Assembly: GCA_002812745.2 (NCBI GenBank)
Contig: NCSJ02000129.1
Location: forward strand, 50,695-114,694
Length of the DNA: 64,000 nucleotides
DNA from: Scytalidium lignicola
Lineage: Eukaryota; Ascomycota; Leotiomycetes
Direction: 5' to 3'
Below are positions 1 through 10,624 of the stretch, one piece after another (the stretch's first letter is position 1; each line of letters opens with the position of its first letter). The translations under genes were made by a program, and so were the position numbers. The notes below the pieces were generated by a model. That model was given only the letters and a program-made list of their open reading frames with translations. It was not told the DNA's origin and did no database searches.

Positions 1-1001
1 AATGCGGTGCCATGATTTTAGTACTGGGATGCTAAGACTCTAGCTGTGCTCGATGGACTTTTTCCGGACCTCGACCACAGAAGATATCCTAATTGTATAT
101 GGGTAGATTTAAGTCCACATGTTGAGTATTGTGGTACGTAACTACGCTGCCAGTCTGGATGATATGGCTGTGTGACTTCGGAAATAGCAGAGGAAGTGTA
201 CCGGCATCGATCCCGTCATGCCACGGCCGCATTGATTCCGCCAGTGTAAAGTCGGCCGCAAAGAGTATTGAGCTTCATCCTGAGCTTGGGCCGTAACAAT
301 TCGGGACATTATTGACTTGAAATATTGGATTGGATTACTTCCAGGGCGCAGAAACATGGAGACACGGTTAAGTCTTGGTGTGGTGATGTTGGGATGTCGT
401 ACAGTACTAGACAGAAAACATGCATATGAATGAAGTCAATTATCTAAACTAGAAGAGAACTAAGTTAGGAAAGATTTTTCATGGCTACGCTGTACGATAA
501 TCATACAACAACTACACAACTATAGGAGATCTACAGTTGCCAGACCTCCACCTAACCAATCATTCCACTGCGATATATCAAACCGTGACACTGACCGGTG
601 AAAGGTTTGATTCCGTTTAAGGGTAATAAGCAATCAACATCAAGTTCGTTGATAATGCATGATGCACGGGTTCCAAGCTCCTCTGAGCTTTGAAATAAAA
701 TATTTCTTACACAGCTTTTTGCCACACCTATGATCCAAGACTTGAGAAATCCGATGTGCATTTGCATAATTCTAATTAAACTCTCAGGAAATCAACAATC
801 GGCCCCCATCTGCCACTCTACGTGCAGGATCATGGAGCTAAGCGCGTTTCCCCGCACCCCGCTCGTCATTGCCGTAGCCCGGCAGCTTATGTGCTTGGTC
901 TGGGGTTTCCGTGTAAATTCGTCGTCCTGGCAATCTCAATCTCCTTCTCCTTCTCTCCTACAGTAGAAAACTCTTACAACACACTTATTCCAAAATTAGA
1001 C
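1..1001. other. Region upstream of the first regulator, no supported gene
   Basis: Short open frames exist on both strands but none shows a domain, intron signals or plausible composition. The part nearest 1002 is probably promoter and 5' leader of the Zn2Cys6 gene. Confidence 0.5.
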
Positions 1002-3722
1002 ATGATGCAGTCGCCTCCAACGTCGGATATAACGAGCCAGAAAGTCGCCACGAGGGCCAATCGAGCCAGTGTAAAAAGTAGAGCTCGATATACCTTGCGT
1101 GCCTGGTGAGCATGAAACACCCGGACTGTGCCAAAGACAAAATTGTAGATCTGACTGATATTTGTGCATGCAGTGCCGAGTGTCGGCGCCGAAAAGTAAA
1201 GGTGCAATCGGATGAATCTAATATTTCCACGACTTCATCGCTGACGGTTATCTGCATCTTAGTGCAGCGGCGAGGAGCCCTGCACGAACTGTGTGGTTGC
1301 GGAAAGCTCTTGCGAATATCGTACAGGACCACTACGAGGGAGAGCACGCCGCCGGAGTCATGGAAACAACCACGAGAGGTGATGACGATCTTCAGTCCAG
1401 TCTGATGGTTTGAATGGCAGCAAGATTGGATTCGTGAGGCTAATCTTCCGTTTGTTTGGACAGGCAACAACCTCCCAGCCCAGGCACGCTATATTCTGCG
1501 ATCTCTACTGATCACGGATTGTCAGAGCGTCTGCTTCGCCTAGAGAATGAGGTTCGAAATCTGAGAAATCTACGACAATCGGATTCAGTCAACAGTGATT
1601 CTTTGATCCCGTAAGTATCTTGCATCCAAAAACTTGAACTTTGCAGTAATGCCATGACAGGACCGCATCTCACGACTCGTATGATCCCGCACTTGGTCAC
1701 TGTCCGACTTCGGAAGCCGAATTCACTCCTGAAGCTGAAGAAGGCATCCACGAGATCCAGTGTGGCTACAGCGGTTATGTGTCAATCGCTATTCAGATAG
1801 AACTGCTTAAGAACGTCGCTTCCCAAAACAGTGTTCCTGGATCCAGAGCGACGGAATCCACTGAGGACTGGGCAAGACAGAATGAAAGGAGACAAAAGGC
1901 TCAATTATCCAAAACTGCCAATCGAATCAAATGTTATTTGCCTTCAAATCAGCGTCTGGACTACCTTGTACAATTATTCTTCAGAGAATTCGGCGTGTTC
2001 TATCCATGTATCGAGCTGGAAGACTTCTGCGATCGGTTATCCGACCAAATTCAGGATCGCTCTCAAGATCAGACAGTACTTTATCTATCTATGGACCAAC
2101 CAGAGTGTATTTCATTCTGGGCCCTCACCAGCATGGTTTTGGCCGTTGCCGAGTTTCTTGATACTGGTGCCACAACAGGATTGCAGCAGCAACAAAGTCT
2201 CGGCAAAAACTCCTGCGCTGACAAGGGATGGTATCGTGAGAGCAAGAGACTATGTAGGCTGTGTCCGCGCCGGAAGACTACCAATCTGAACATCCTTCGC
2301 CTCCACATACTCGAGGCTATATTTACACTAATGCTGGAGGACTTCAGAGAATCGTCACATGCGATATCTGCTGCTGTTGATTTGGCCTTCCTCCTCGATC
2401 TTCATAACGAGAGTGCTTGGGCTCCATGCTCCTCGAAAGAGAGAAGGTCGCGCCGTGTGCTGTGGTGGACACTCTATCTTTTTGATCGACGAATATCCCA
2501 TAAGCTTGGCAGAACGTACTTGATACCAGACAGTGAAGTCTTGGTTAATGACTTTTGTTCCGATTTCGACGACGAGGCCCACCCCTCCACATTCAATCAG
2601 CCAGCCTCGATAGAAGACCAGAATGAGCTAGTTTCTGCCACCTCGATTCCTGCTTCCTCGTCATACCTGTATGACCAGGATTGGTATTATTACTTGCAAT
2701 TTCACGTCGAATGGAGCCGTCTTTTCTCAAAGGCGTGGGATGCGCTTTTTGGTTTGCGCGCTCCAAAGGCAGGCGACGCAGAAGAGATTGAGTCCATAGA
2801 AGCATTATTGCTAAAACTCAAAAGAAATTTACCTTCGGATCTGGAATGGGAGAATTTCTCCCTCTGCGACTGCCTCCAAGCTGGTGTTCCAGATAGAAAA
2901 GTGCGTTTGAGGCTGCATATTTTCACGGTACGCAATTCAATTATTATCTAAAATACAAGTCTAAAAAATTTCCCTTATATTCTGAGGAGCCAGCAGTGTA
3001 TTATTATTGAGACTCCAGGCCCTTTATATGTAGACTAATTAGGAAAATAGAGGATCAACCTCCTTCGGTTACTAATACGCCATAATATGATACGTCGAGA
3101 CTCGCAGAAAGGTCACGAATGCACACCGAATCGAAAGGACTACTTATATACTGTCCAGCTCTGCCAGAGCATGGCCACTAGAACCATAGAAGCTATAACT
3201 ACTTACATGGGCAACAGGCGAGATGCACGTTCATTTGGCACGTACGCCACAATGTCTATTATCGAATGCACATATCATCTCCTATCACTACCAACAACCG
3301 ATTTAAATGCCTCCTCTCTCTCCTCAACATCAGACACCATAGAAAAAGCAGAAGAGTGCCTGAAAGATATGACCCACTCCAGGTTAAGAATAGCTAATAA
3401 CGCTTTAAGACTCCTGGAAGGAGTTATTGATGCTGGTAAAAACGCACCATGGCGTATCTTTGTTACCCTTTCCCCACCGGCGAGTGGTGCCAGTACGTAT
3501 CTTGCAGAGGGAGACCTAATAATTCATGGCGGTGATAGGAATACTGAAGAGAGCTGTGACTCGTCTGTCAGCAACAGTTATGAAACCGATGGCCATTTGA
3601 CCATGGCGAACGATGTCTCGGACTTTTCAATGGTTGACATGTCTTTTTCTGATCTGCCCACCACCACATTCATAGACCCTGATTTCACCATCTTGAACTG
3701 GGAGTCACATTTGTACGCTTAG
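1002..3722 (+). CDS. Zn2Cys6 transcription factor with fungal middle-homology domain, likely cluster activator
   Basis: DNA-binding regulator, expected to be nuclear. I reconstruct six exons: 1002-1105, 1174-1201, 1263-1378, 1464-1610, 1661-2927 and 3051-3722, totalling 2334 bases (about 777 aa) in one frame. The zinc cluster is spread over three tiny exons. Joined, it gives CAEC, the basic RRRKVK stretch, a third Cys, PCTNC and a sixth Cys, which fits C-x2-C-x6-C-x5-C-x2-C-x6-C. A leucine-rich linker typical of dimerising Zn2Cys6 proteins follows near 1530-1600. The middle-homology region is recognisable around 2340-2600 (SRRVLWWTLYLFDR). The C-terminal part has Ser/Thr-rich and acidic stretches. 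The start at 1002 was chosen because the frame runs straight into the zinc cluster; the adjacent ATG at 1005 is equally possible. Its position at the edge of the metabolic cluster suggests a pathway-specific activator, which is an inference. Confidence 0.85.
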
Positions 3723-3954
3723 GAAATGCTTGTCGAACGAGTCGAATTTGTACACTTAAGAAGTGGTTATCGAATATGGGGCGCAGAGAGATCGATTGCA
3801 AATGTGAACAATGTGAACAGTATTTTATTCTATATTTCCACGTGTGATCGATTTCCTACCCTACCGGCGATCTATTTATTCCGTTCAATAGCCCCCAAAC
3901 CCTCTCAGCAGCATTCACAAACTTGTATTATATCCCTCCCCGTACATCGAAGCA

Positions 3955-4772
3955 TCAGAGATTTGCTTTTTTCGGTTGCAACCTGACGTTTAATTTGTTG
4001 TGATCTATGACATTATATATAACCTTCTCATCTGACGAGGTGATCTCTCCTCGAACTAAGACGGCGGTATTGCCAATGGATACGACCTTGCAACGGACAT
4101 GGACTGTGGTGTCTGAGAAGTCGCTCATGGCATTAGTCTGGGTACCTATTGAGAAAGGAATAGTGTACTTACTGGCTGGAGCAGCTCTGAGGCACGAGAC
4201 CGAGAAAGCCCGTGAGACCCCTCCCACCCACCTAGAAGATCATTTAGCTTCTCTAATTTTTGTTATTTACACCCACCAAAATGAGAGGAATGACTCACTC
4301 CCAATATCCAGGTGCAGAGTGCGGGGAGATGGAGAGTGAAGTACATTGATCCGTAAAATATGTTAGTATATCTCGGACCCTAGGCGAAGATATCTGCTCA
4401 CCAAGGATGAGTGCTGCGGCAGCTCCATGAAGGGAGCCTGTAAAACGTTTCAGTCAGCTTTGTCAGATATATGAATTTGGATTACGGCGAACCTCCGACG
4501 TGGTGGTACTCTGGACCAAGAAAGAGACTGAAGACTACGGTACCATCTGGCTCCACTGTGACGAGCTTAAGATTGTCCATGAGCGATTTCTCGAAACCCT
4601 GATCATCAAATAAGCATAGTCCACGGAATATGGACCATATGATCAACATAATGTATTCTGTGGACATCGACACGAGAAACGAGGTAGAGGAGGAAGTCAC
4701 CTGGAAATTTCGTTCCTTCATACGACGATGATATCTAGATTTCAACGTCAATTCAAGACCTATAGCTGGCAT
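3955..4772 (-). CDS. PaaI/ACOT13-type hotdog acyl-CoA thioesterase
   Basis: Hydrolyses acyl-CoA thioesters in this family. Exons on the minus strand carry GFEKSLMDNL, then GSLHGAAAALIL, the HG(G/A)AA active-site helix of the hotdog fold, then a strand region with TVHVRCKVVSIG and VRGEI. Intron signals are clear for most junctions, for example GTAAGT...TTCTCAG just before DTTVHVRC. The junction after ALIL is odd: a TACTAAC branch site is present, but the expected acceptor reads CGG|AT instead of AG (about 4352), so splicing there may be broken. The protein ends KKANL; the last four residues equal the non-canonical PTS1 of human catalase. The start is either 4772 or an internal Met shortly downstream. 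It is divergent from the nitronate-monooxygenase-like gene and probably releases acyl products of the cluster. Confidence 0.75.
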
Positions 4773-5369
4773 GCAGCTTCTCAGGGAACTGCCTTCTCAC
4801 TCCTCCGTTAACCCAAGAACTGCATCGAATGCATCCTTTCCTGTTTTTGCAGGTCGCCCCATCTTGAAAGCGTTACGGTGAAACTGACTTGATCTTTTAT
4901 CCAGGGAGTGCTGCTGGAGCTATCTGATTTTATGGCTTCGAACTTGTGGGCAGCCACGTGTGGACTTTGAAAATGTGTTGGTGTTAGAAGGTTTTATATT
5001 TCAGTAATAAATCAGGTTTGAGTTCCGATCCCGTGAACACGATGCCACCCGGGTCAAAATCCCGAATCTGATTTTGGAGCCGACTAGCCAAATAAATGAT
5101 GAGTCAAATAGTTGTCAAATAATTGAAAATTAATACTGGATAGCCGTTACCGGAATTATGATCAGTTTTATTCCGGGAGTCTAGTTACGGCCACGGCCCA
5201 GGGGTTTTCGGAATCAAGCTGTGCGAGCTACAGCAATAGGGCAATACACGTTCTGGAGTAGCTTCAAACTTTCCTTTGATATTTAGTTTGAATTATTTGA
5301 TAAAACCATCAATCAATTTTATTCGACCGATTTAACATTCATCCTTCACGAACAAACTAGCTGGAAAAC
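4773..5369. promoter_or_regulatory. Divergent intergenic region between thioesterase and flavoprotein genes
   Basis: The 597-bp gap separates two divergent cluster genes and so probably holds both promoters. It contains several CGGA/TCCG words (near 5026, 5150, 5175 and 5210), including CCG-N3-CCG, but no exact CGG-N5-CGG repeat. No open frame with a recognisable product was seen. Confidence 0.5.
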
Positions 5370-6618
5370 ATGGCACCGAAGCGTGAGTTCATTTGCTCTG
5401 GCTTATTAAATTATTAAGTGAATTTAGCTGACACTCCGTCTCAGAAAAGCTACGAACTCCGATTACTGATCTTCTGCAGATCACCCATCCTATCATGCTT
5501 GCCGGTATGGGCGTTGCAGCTGGACCTAAGCTTGCTGCTGCGGTGACTAATGCAGGAGGTATTGGGGTTATTGGAGGCCATGGATACACCCCGGATGGTC
5601 TACGGCAACAGATCGCAGAATTAAAGTCACAGTTAACGGATAAGAATGCACCGTTCGGTGTTGATCTACTTATTCCTCAGGTGGGCGGTAGCGCTCGAAA
5701 AACGAAGTATGTCCCATCCGCACCCTTTTGCTTTCTGTCAGTCCACTTGGATTAGACCTTCATTAATTAACCTATAATCTTAGCTATGATTACACAAAGG
5801 GTAAGCTAGGAGAGCTCACGGATGTAATTATTGAAAGCGGTGTTCGACTATTCGTCTCTGCTGTCGGCATACCTCCAAAGGCCATTGTGGATCGTTTGCA
5901 CGATCACGGTATCATTTACATGAACATGATCGGGCATCCTAAACACGTCCAGAAATGTATCGATAATGGCGTTGATATCCTCTGTGCACAAGGTGGTGAG
6001 GGTGGAGGCCATACCGGTGAAGTGCCACTGTCGATCCTCATTCCTGCCGTGGCACATCTGGTCAAGGGCCAGAAAAGTAAGTTGACAAGACTTGATGTTC
6101 AGGTCGTTGCTGCTGGTGGTATTTTCAATGGTCAAAGTGTAGCTGCAGCGTTGATGTTGGGAGCTTCTGCTGTGTGGGTCGGCACTCGATTTATTGTCGC
6201 ACAAGAAGCCGGTGCCTCGAAAGCTCACCAGGATGCGGTCTTGAGTGCCACAGTTGATGATACTGTCCGGACTATTATTTTCTCAGTAAGCTCTTAGTTC
6301 AAGTGGATGGTGTCAGTACTGATGAGATAGGGACGACCGATGAGAGTTCGCAAAACTCCCTATATAATGGACTGGGAAGAAAACCGCAGAGATGAAATCA
6401 AGGCGCTGACGCAAAAAGGTATACGGCCTGTGGAGCATGATGCCGAGACGCATGACGACAGTGAAGAAATAATGGACAATCTTCACCCTTTCCTAATGGG
6501 CGTCGTCGCTGGAATGATTAATGAAAAGAAAAGCGCCAAGGAAATTGTAGACGAGATGGTTGATGGTGCTGTTGAAAGGCTTATTGAGGCAAATGTGTAT
6601 TTAACAGCTAAGCTCTAG
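5370..6618 (+). CDS. Nitronate monooxygenase (2-nitropropane dioxygenase)-like FMN protein, peroxisomal tail AKL
   Basis: TIM-barrel FMN protein of the nitronate monooxygenase family, which oxidises alkyl nitronates; the fold is also shared with FabK-type enoyl reductases. Four exons: a five-codon first exon from ATG 5370, then 5447-5708 (approximate), 5785-6283 and a final exon to the stop at 6618. Motifs seen are HPIMLAGMGVAAGP and the GGIGVIGG loop at the N-terminus, then AQGGEGGGHTGEV with the family's catalytic His, and GASAVWVGTRF for phosphate binding. The C-terminus is LTAKL, a clear PTS1 (AKL), so the enzyme should be peroxisomal. Length of about 350-360 aa fits the family. Whether it detoxifies a nitronate or acts on a cluster intermediate cannot be told from sequence. 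Confidence 0.88.
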
Positions 6619-6764
6619 AATTAGATCATTGCATGTAGGCTAATTTATTCCGTGTCAAGTGAACAACGCCTCGAATTTATATATTTTTTATACCAAAGAA
6701 GGTGAATCCCGTACTTTGCAATTTCCTTAATCTAGTCCTCGGTCAAGAGAGCATTCCCTACTAG

Positions 6765-7702
6765 TCATACTCGACCAGCGTCAATGTCGATTACCTTGTC
6801 ATCGGAAGAAGAGTCAGAGACAAATAACCAAAATACAGTTCAAAAGGGGAAGCTCACCGCAGCTGTGATAAAACTACTTTTATCGCTCAACAAATACAAG
6901 ATCGTGTCTGCAATCTCCACTGGTTGGGCTAGCCGCCCCAGTGCGTTCGCTTTGGTCCAAGCCTTTTGTGTTTCTTGGGGGAGGCTGTTGACCATTGGTG
7001 TGTCCGTCACTCCCCTTCAATACCCTGCTGTCAACACGCTGAGCAGGCAAGGTGCAGGGACATATCACTCACGGTGCTATGGCATTGATTCTAACTCCAT
7101 AACCACCCATCTCTTGGGCAACTGACTTCGTGAGTGCAGAAACGGCGGCCTTGCTTGCACTGTACGCTGCGTTCCAAGGTGACCCAATGCGAGCCGAAAT
7201 ACTTGATGCATTGACAATAGAACACCCAGCCGGGTTATAGTATCGGAGTTCAGCCCTTAGACAATTCTTGACACCACCTAGATTTATATCTAGGACTCGA
7301 TTCCATTCTTCATCTGATGTTTCAATTAGAGAGCCTGACATGCCTTCGGCACGTCGGCCAGGTCCTATTACACCAGCTAGATTGGCAGCGCCTGTTTTTG
7401 GATCCCATATAAGCTTTTCACGGCCAAAAAAGCTGCATAAATATTGTTTACTCACCATCCAAGGGACCATATATATCCGTGAAAGACTTGATAACACCCT
7501 CGACCTCAGTTGATGAGCGTACATCACACTTCAACGCAGTTGCGACCCCCCCACTTTGTAGTATTTCGGACTCCACATCAACAGGGGAGTTTATGTCAAA
7601 CAAACCAACTTTGGCGCCTTCCTGCGCAAGAAGCAATGCTGTAGCCTTGCCGATACCGCTGCTGGCTCCAGTAACGATGTAGACTTTGTGAGAGAAGGAC
7701 AT
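6765..7702 (-). CDS. Classical short-chain dehydrogenase/reductase (SDR 1)
   Basis: NAD(P)-dependent oxidoreductase of the classical SDR family. The N-terminus has the Rossmann motif TGASSGIG; an Asp (FDINS) at the end of the second strand favours NAD(H). Further on are the catalytic Ser region NASSISA and YSASK (YxxxK). Introns interrupt after GPLDG, after NAIAP and near the C-terminus. After the intron following NAIAP, the frame continues GVTDTPMV and LGRLAQPVEIADTI, then FITAA, and the last exon ends IDIDAGRV at 6765. No PTS1 is seen. Together with SDR 2 and the MaoC hydratase it supplies the activities found fused in peroxisomal multifunctional enzyme 2. It may oxidise a 3-hydroxyacyl-CoA or a pathway alcohol. 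Confidence 0.88.
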
Positions 7703-7971
7703 GCTGATTCCAAATAGTATATCTTCATGAACTGTTAAGTAGCTTTATCATTTCGTAGGTAAATGGACAGCTATTTTATTGCTAATTAAGCTGCTTTCCA
7801 ACTGTGTGTCAAAGGATAGTCGGCATCAAATCCGATTCCGAGAACGTGAAATCTCCCAGCCACAACTTAACGGCCGTTGACCAGTTCCATTTCCGAACAC
7901 ACCCTTTTTTTNATCCCACTCTCCAAAACAACTACAACATGGAACAGTCGGCCTTCGGTATAGTTATCATA

Positions 7972-9126
7972 TCATATCCACTTTCCACCAGTAACCTCAA
8001 TTGTTTGGCCAGTGACATAGCTCATGAATGGACTTACAACGGCCAACACAGCCGATGCTGCCTCCGTTGCACTCGCAGCTCTTTGCAGCGGAATATCTGC
8101 GTAACGAGTACCACTCGCAGACTTTGCGTTAGCACCGGGTATTCCAAGCGCAACCTTTGTGCCATCAGCCATGATTATTGATTGATTATCTTCTTTTCCT
8201 CTGGTCAATCTCGTATTAACCGCTCCAAATGATACGCTTAGATGCAAGTCAAGTCAGCAGGCTTCTGGAATAAAATATGAAAGCAAATGGAAGTGTTGCC
8301 TACGTGTTGGCTCTGACACCGAATTGCGGTCCCCATTCCTGAAGTTTTGTCTTAGCTAAGATATGTAGAACAGACTCATTGGAAAGTGATTCTCACCTTG
8401 CAGATCGTTTTGGTCAGCCCGACCAAACCTGACTTTGCCATCGCATAATTTGCCTGCCCTCTGTTCTCGGGCGTATTAGTGCTCACCCTAGGTATATATA
8501 ACCAGATGCGTTTGCACTCACGCACTACCATGCAATCCGCTTGCGCTACTTATGTTCACGATGCAGCGTGGCTCGCCATCTTTCACTCTAAAGTAAGGAG
8601 CCGCAGCCCGAATTATTCTAAATGGCGCAGTACAATGCAGAGCAAGCATGGTGTCCCATTGCTTATCTGTAGTCTGTGAAGCATATTAACAAATATCCAA
8701 TGCACTGAAGATAGCAACCATCACCTTGTGCAGTACTGCGTCCCACGTAAAGCCCGCATTGTTAACCAAGATATGGATTTTGCCATTCCCGAATTTGGCG
8801 GCTTTTTTCACAAGATTCTCGACATTAGTTGAATCAGTGATGTCTCCCGGAATAGCGAGTGCCTTTCCACTGGCCAAACCATTTAACTGGCCAGCCACTT
8901 CGTTGGCTTTTGCTTTATGATAATGAGTCTCTATTGGGATATAATGGGCAATGCTTACCAGAGTCAATATCAGAAATAACTACTCGAGCTCCCTCGTTAA
9001 CAAACAGTCGAGCTATCTCCGCTCCTATACCTTGCCCAGCTCCAGTGACAATGGCTGTCTGGCCGATAAGCAAAGGTCGAGAAGGGCTGAGGTGTCCAAC
9101 AACCTGTGCAACACGGGAATCTGCCA
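7972..9126 (-). CDS. FabG-like short-chain dehydrogenase/reductase (SDR 2)
   Basis: Classical SDR, translated on the minus strand from MADSRVAQ (ATG 9124-9126). Motifs in order are TGAGQGIG, VVISDID, GDITD, LVNNAGFTWD, NISSASG and NYAMAK (YxxxK), with the stop at 7972 after VTGGKWI. The long loop before the C-terminus (MADGTKVALGIPG, then YADIPLQRA) is typical of fungal 3-oxoacyl-ACP/CoA reductase-like SDRs. At least four introns are needed, including one between the Tyr-Lys exon and FGAVNTRL. No PTS1 is seen. A 3-hydroxyacyl-CoA dehydrogenase or 3-oxoacyl reductase role is the most natural guess next to the hydratases. Same strand as SDR 1 and the isomerase. Confidence 0.87.
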
Positions 9127-9258
9127 TTATGTGAAAATATATGACGCGATTCAATAAGATTGATAATGGATCTTGATCAACATAGGAACGTAGGGACAAT
9201 CTTAAGGAAAATATTAATTAATATTACATGCAAGGCCGAAGGAATGTATTTCCGGCAA

Positions 9259-9270
9259 CGGAATTTCGGA
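9259..9270. promoter_or_regulatory. CGGAATTTCGGA direct repeat (putative Zn2Cys6 site)
   Basis: CGG-N5-CGG lies about 130 bp upstream of the SDR 2 start, with a further CGG three bases before it (9253-9255). The same N5-spaced word recurs in other intergenic regions of the cluster. Zn2Cys6 dimers usually bind spaced CGG triplets; assignment to the local activator is inferred. Confidence 0.5.
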
Positions 9271-9410
9271 CTTCAGAAGCCAGTGGGGACTACCGTATGA
9301 GATTATGGATATGGAGATCTAGATCTTTCAAAGGCAGCAAGGCATCGAACAAAAGATTCAATCTTATTTGTAATGGATTCGGGGTTGTTTATATTAGTGT
9401 AACATTGTAG

Positions 9411-10343
9411 TTAGAAATTATATTTTGCTTGANTTTTCGTCGCGCCGAAAAACTGCTGGAAGTGTCGCTGAGGAAGTCCATCTACAAATCGTCCCCAGCC
9501 TACGAAGGCTTCCTCGAGACCATGTTCATCCAGAATCCTCATATATGGTCTTCTAATCAGAGCCTTGATCCGTAGCATACTATCTTTATCCAATGAGCCA
9601 CCAAAATCATTCCGAACCTTTTCTAAAGCCAACTCCTTGAAACTCACCCCAGCCTTGGCAGGCAGTATATCATTCACAAAGCCGCACTGAAGAAGCTCTA
9701 GGCTTGAAATTTGTTTCCCCCGGATCAAAGCATCGTTCGCTTTAGCAATACCCATGCGTTGTGCTAAAGCATAAGAGGCCGCACCTTCTGATACGAGTCC
9801 GAGTTTTGCGAAGGGGGTCGAAAGGTACGCATTTTCGGCTGCGTATATAAAATCGGAAAAAGCAATGAGGGCAGCAGGGTATCCAATAACAGGTCCATTC
9901 AGTGCAGTAACCAATATCTTAGGGTGTGTATAAAACGCTCGAGCATTGCGGATGTTGTGAGATGTCACTGAGGGGGATACTACATGAGTCTGATGCGGTT
10001 AAACTGACAGGATGGATCTGCCTACAATGTTCTAACCAGTACTTTCGCATTTCCTCTTTATTTCCTGCTGGTGTTCTAATTGAAGAGAGATCGGCACCTC
10101 TATCTTTCATTCTTAGTATTTGTTCTTTCAATGTGCGACACCAGTCCCAGATGCTTACGATGAGAAGAACCTTCCATTCCCAGTAATAAAGGTGAGGAAA
10201 ATGTCGTCTCTTGCCGCAACATCTTCCAGTATGCTCCCCAGCTGCCAAATATGGCTACTCGTGAGAGCATTAAGCCGGTTATCATTATTCAAGGTTATGA
10301 TAGCGATGCCATCCTTAATATCCAACAAAATAGGATCTGACAT
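9411..10343 (-). CDS. Enoyl-CoA hydratase/isomerase (crotonase fold), likely delta3,delta2-enoyl-CoA isomerase
   Basis: Crotonase-superfamily protein for fatty-acyl-CoA chemistry. Three minus-strand exons: MSDPILLDIKDGIAIITLNN to FFSS; GADLSSIRTP and following residues; and NIRNARAFYTHPK to the end. Oxyanion-hole segments are FFSSGADLSS and ALNGPVIGYPAAL. GLVSEGAAS carries the single Glu at the position used by peroxisomal delta3,delta2-enoyl-CoA isomerases (Eci1 type), which favours isomerase over hydratase. AKT3-class proteins of Alternaria are in the same superfamily. An ambiguous base at 9433, next to a run of Ts, sits seven codons from the end. As written the protein ends KYNF at 9411; if the N stood for two bases the frame would end SKI at 9418, a PTS1-like tail. 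It is divergent from the MaoC gene. Confidence 0.86.
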
Positions 10344-10624
10344 ATTGGAACTTCCCCGTAGTCTGTACTTTACAGACGTAGAACCTAGATTTCAATATCA
10401 AGATTCCCATATAATTATGACCTTTTAAACCCTATTCGGAACTACGTCGGATGCTAATTAGAGCAAGCATTTCCGAAAGTCCGACAAACCTATCTACAAA
10501 GACTGGAGATACTCGTATACATGATCCTGTAGTTAAGATTACGGATATAGGGTGTTTATATACTTGCTCCATATTTGTTAGTAGGAATTGCTTCCCAACA
10601 CCGTTCTAGCAAAATTTATCTAGA
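10344..10624. promoter_or_regulatory. Divergent promoter between isomerase and MaoC hydratase genes
   Basis: The 281-bp gap serves two divergent beta-oxidation-type genes. It holds TTCCGAAAGTCCGA at 10471-10484 (CCG-N5-CCG, reverse complement CGG-ACTTT-CGG) and a looser CGG-N8-CGG at 10437-10450. Shared control of both genes is likely. Confidence 0.55.
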
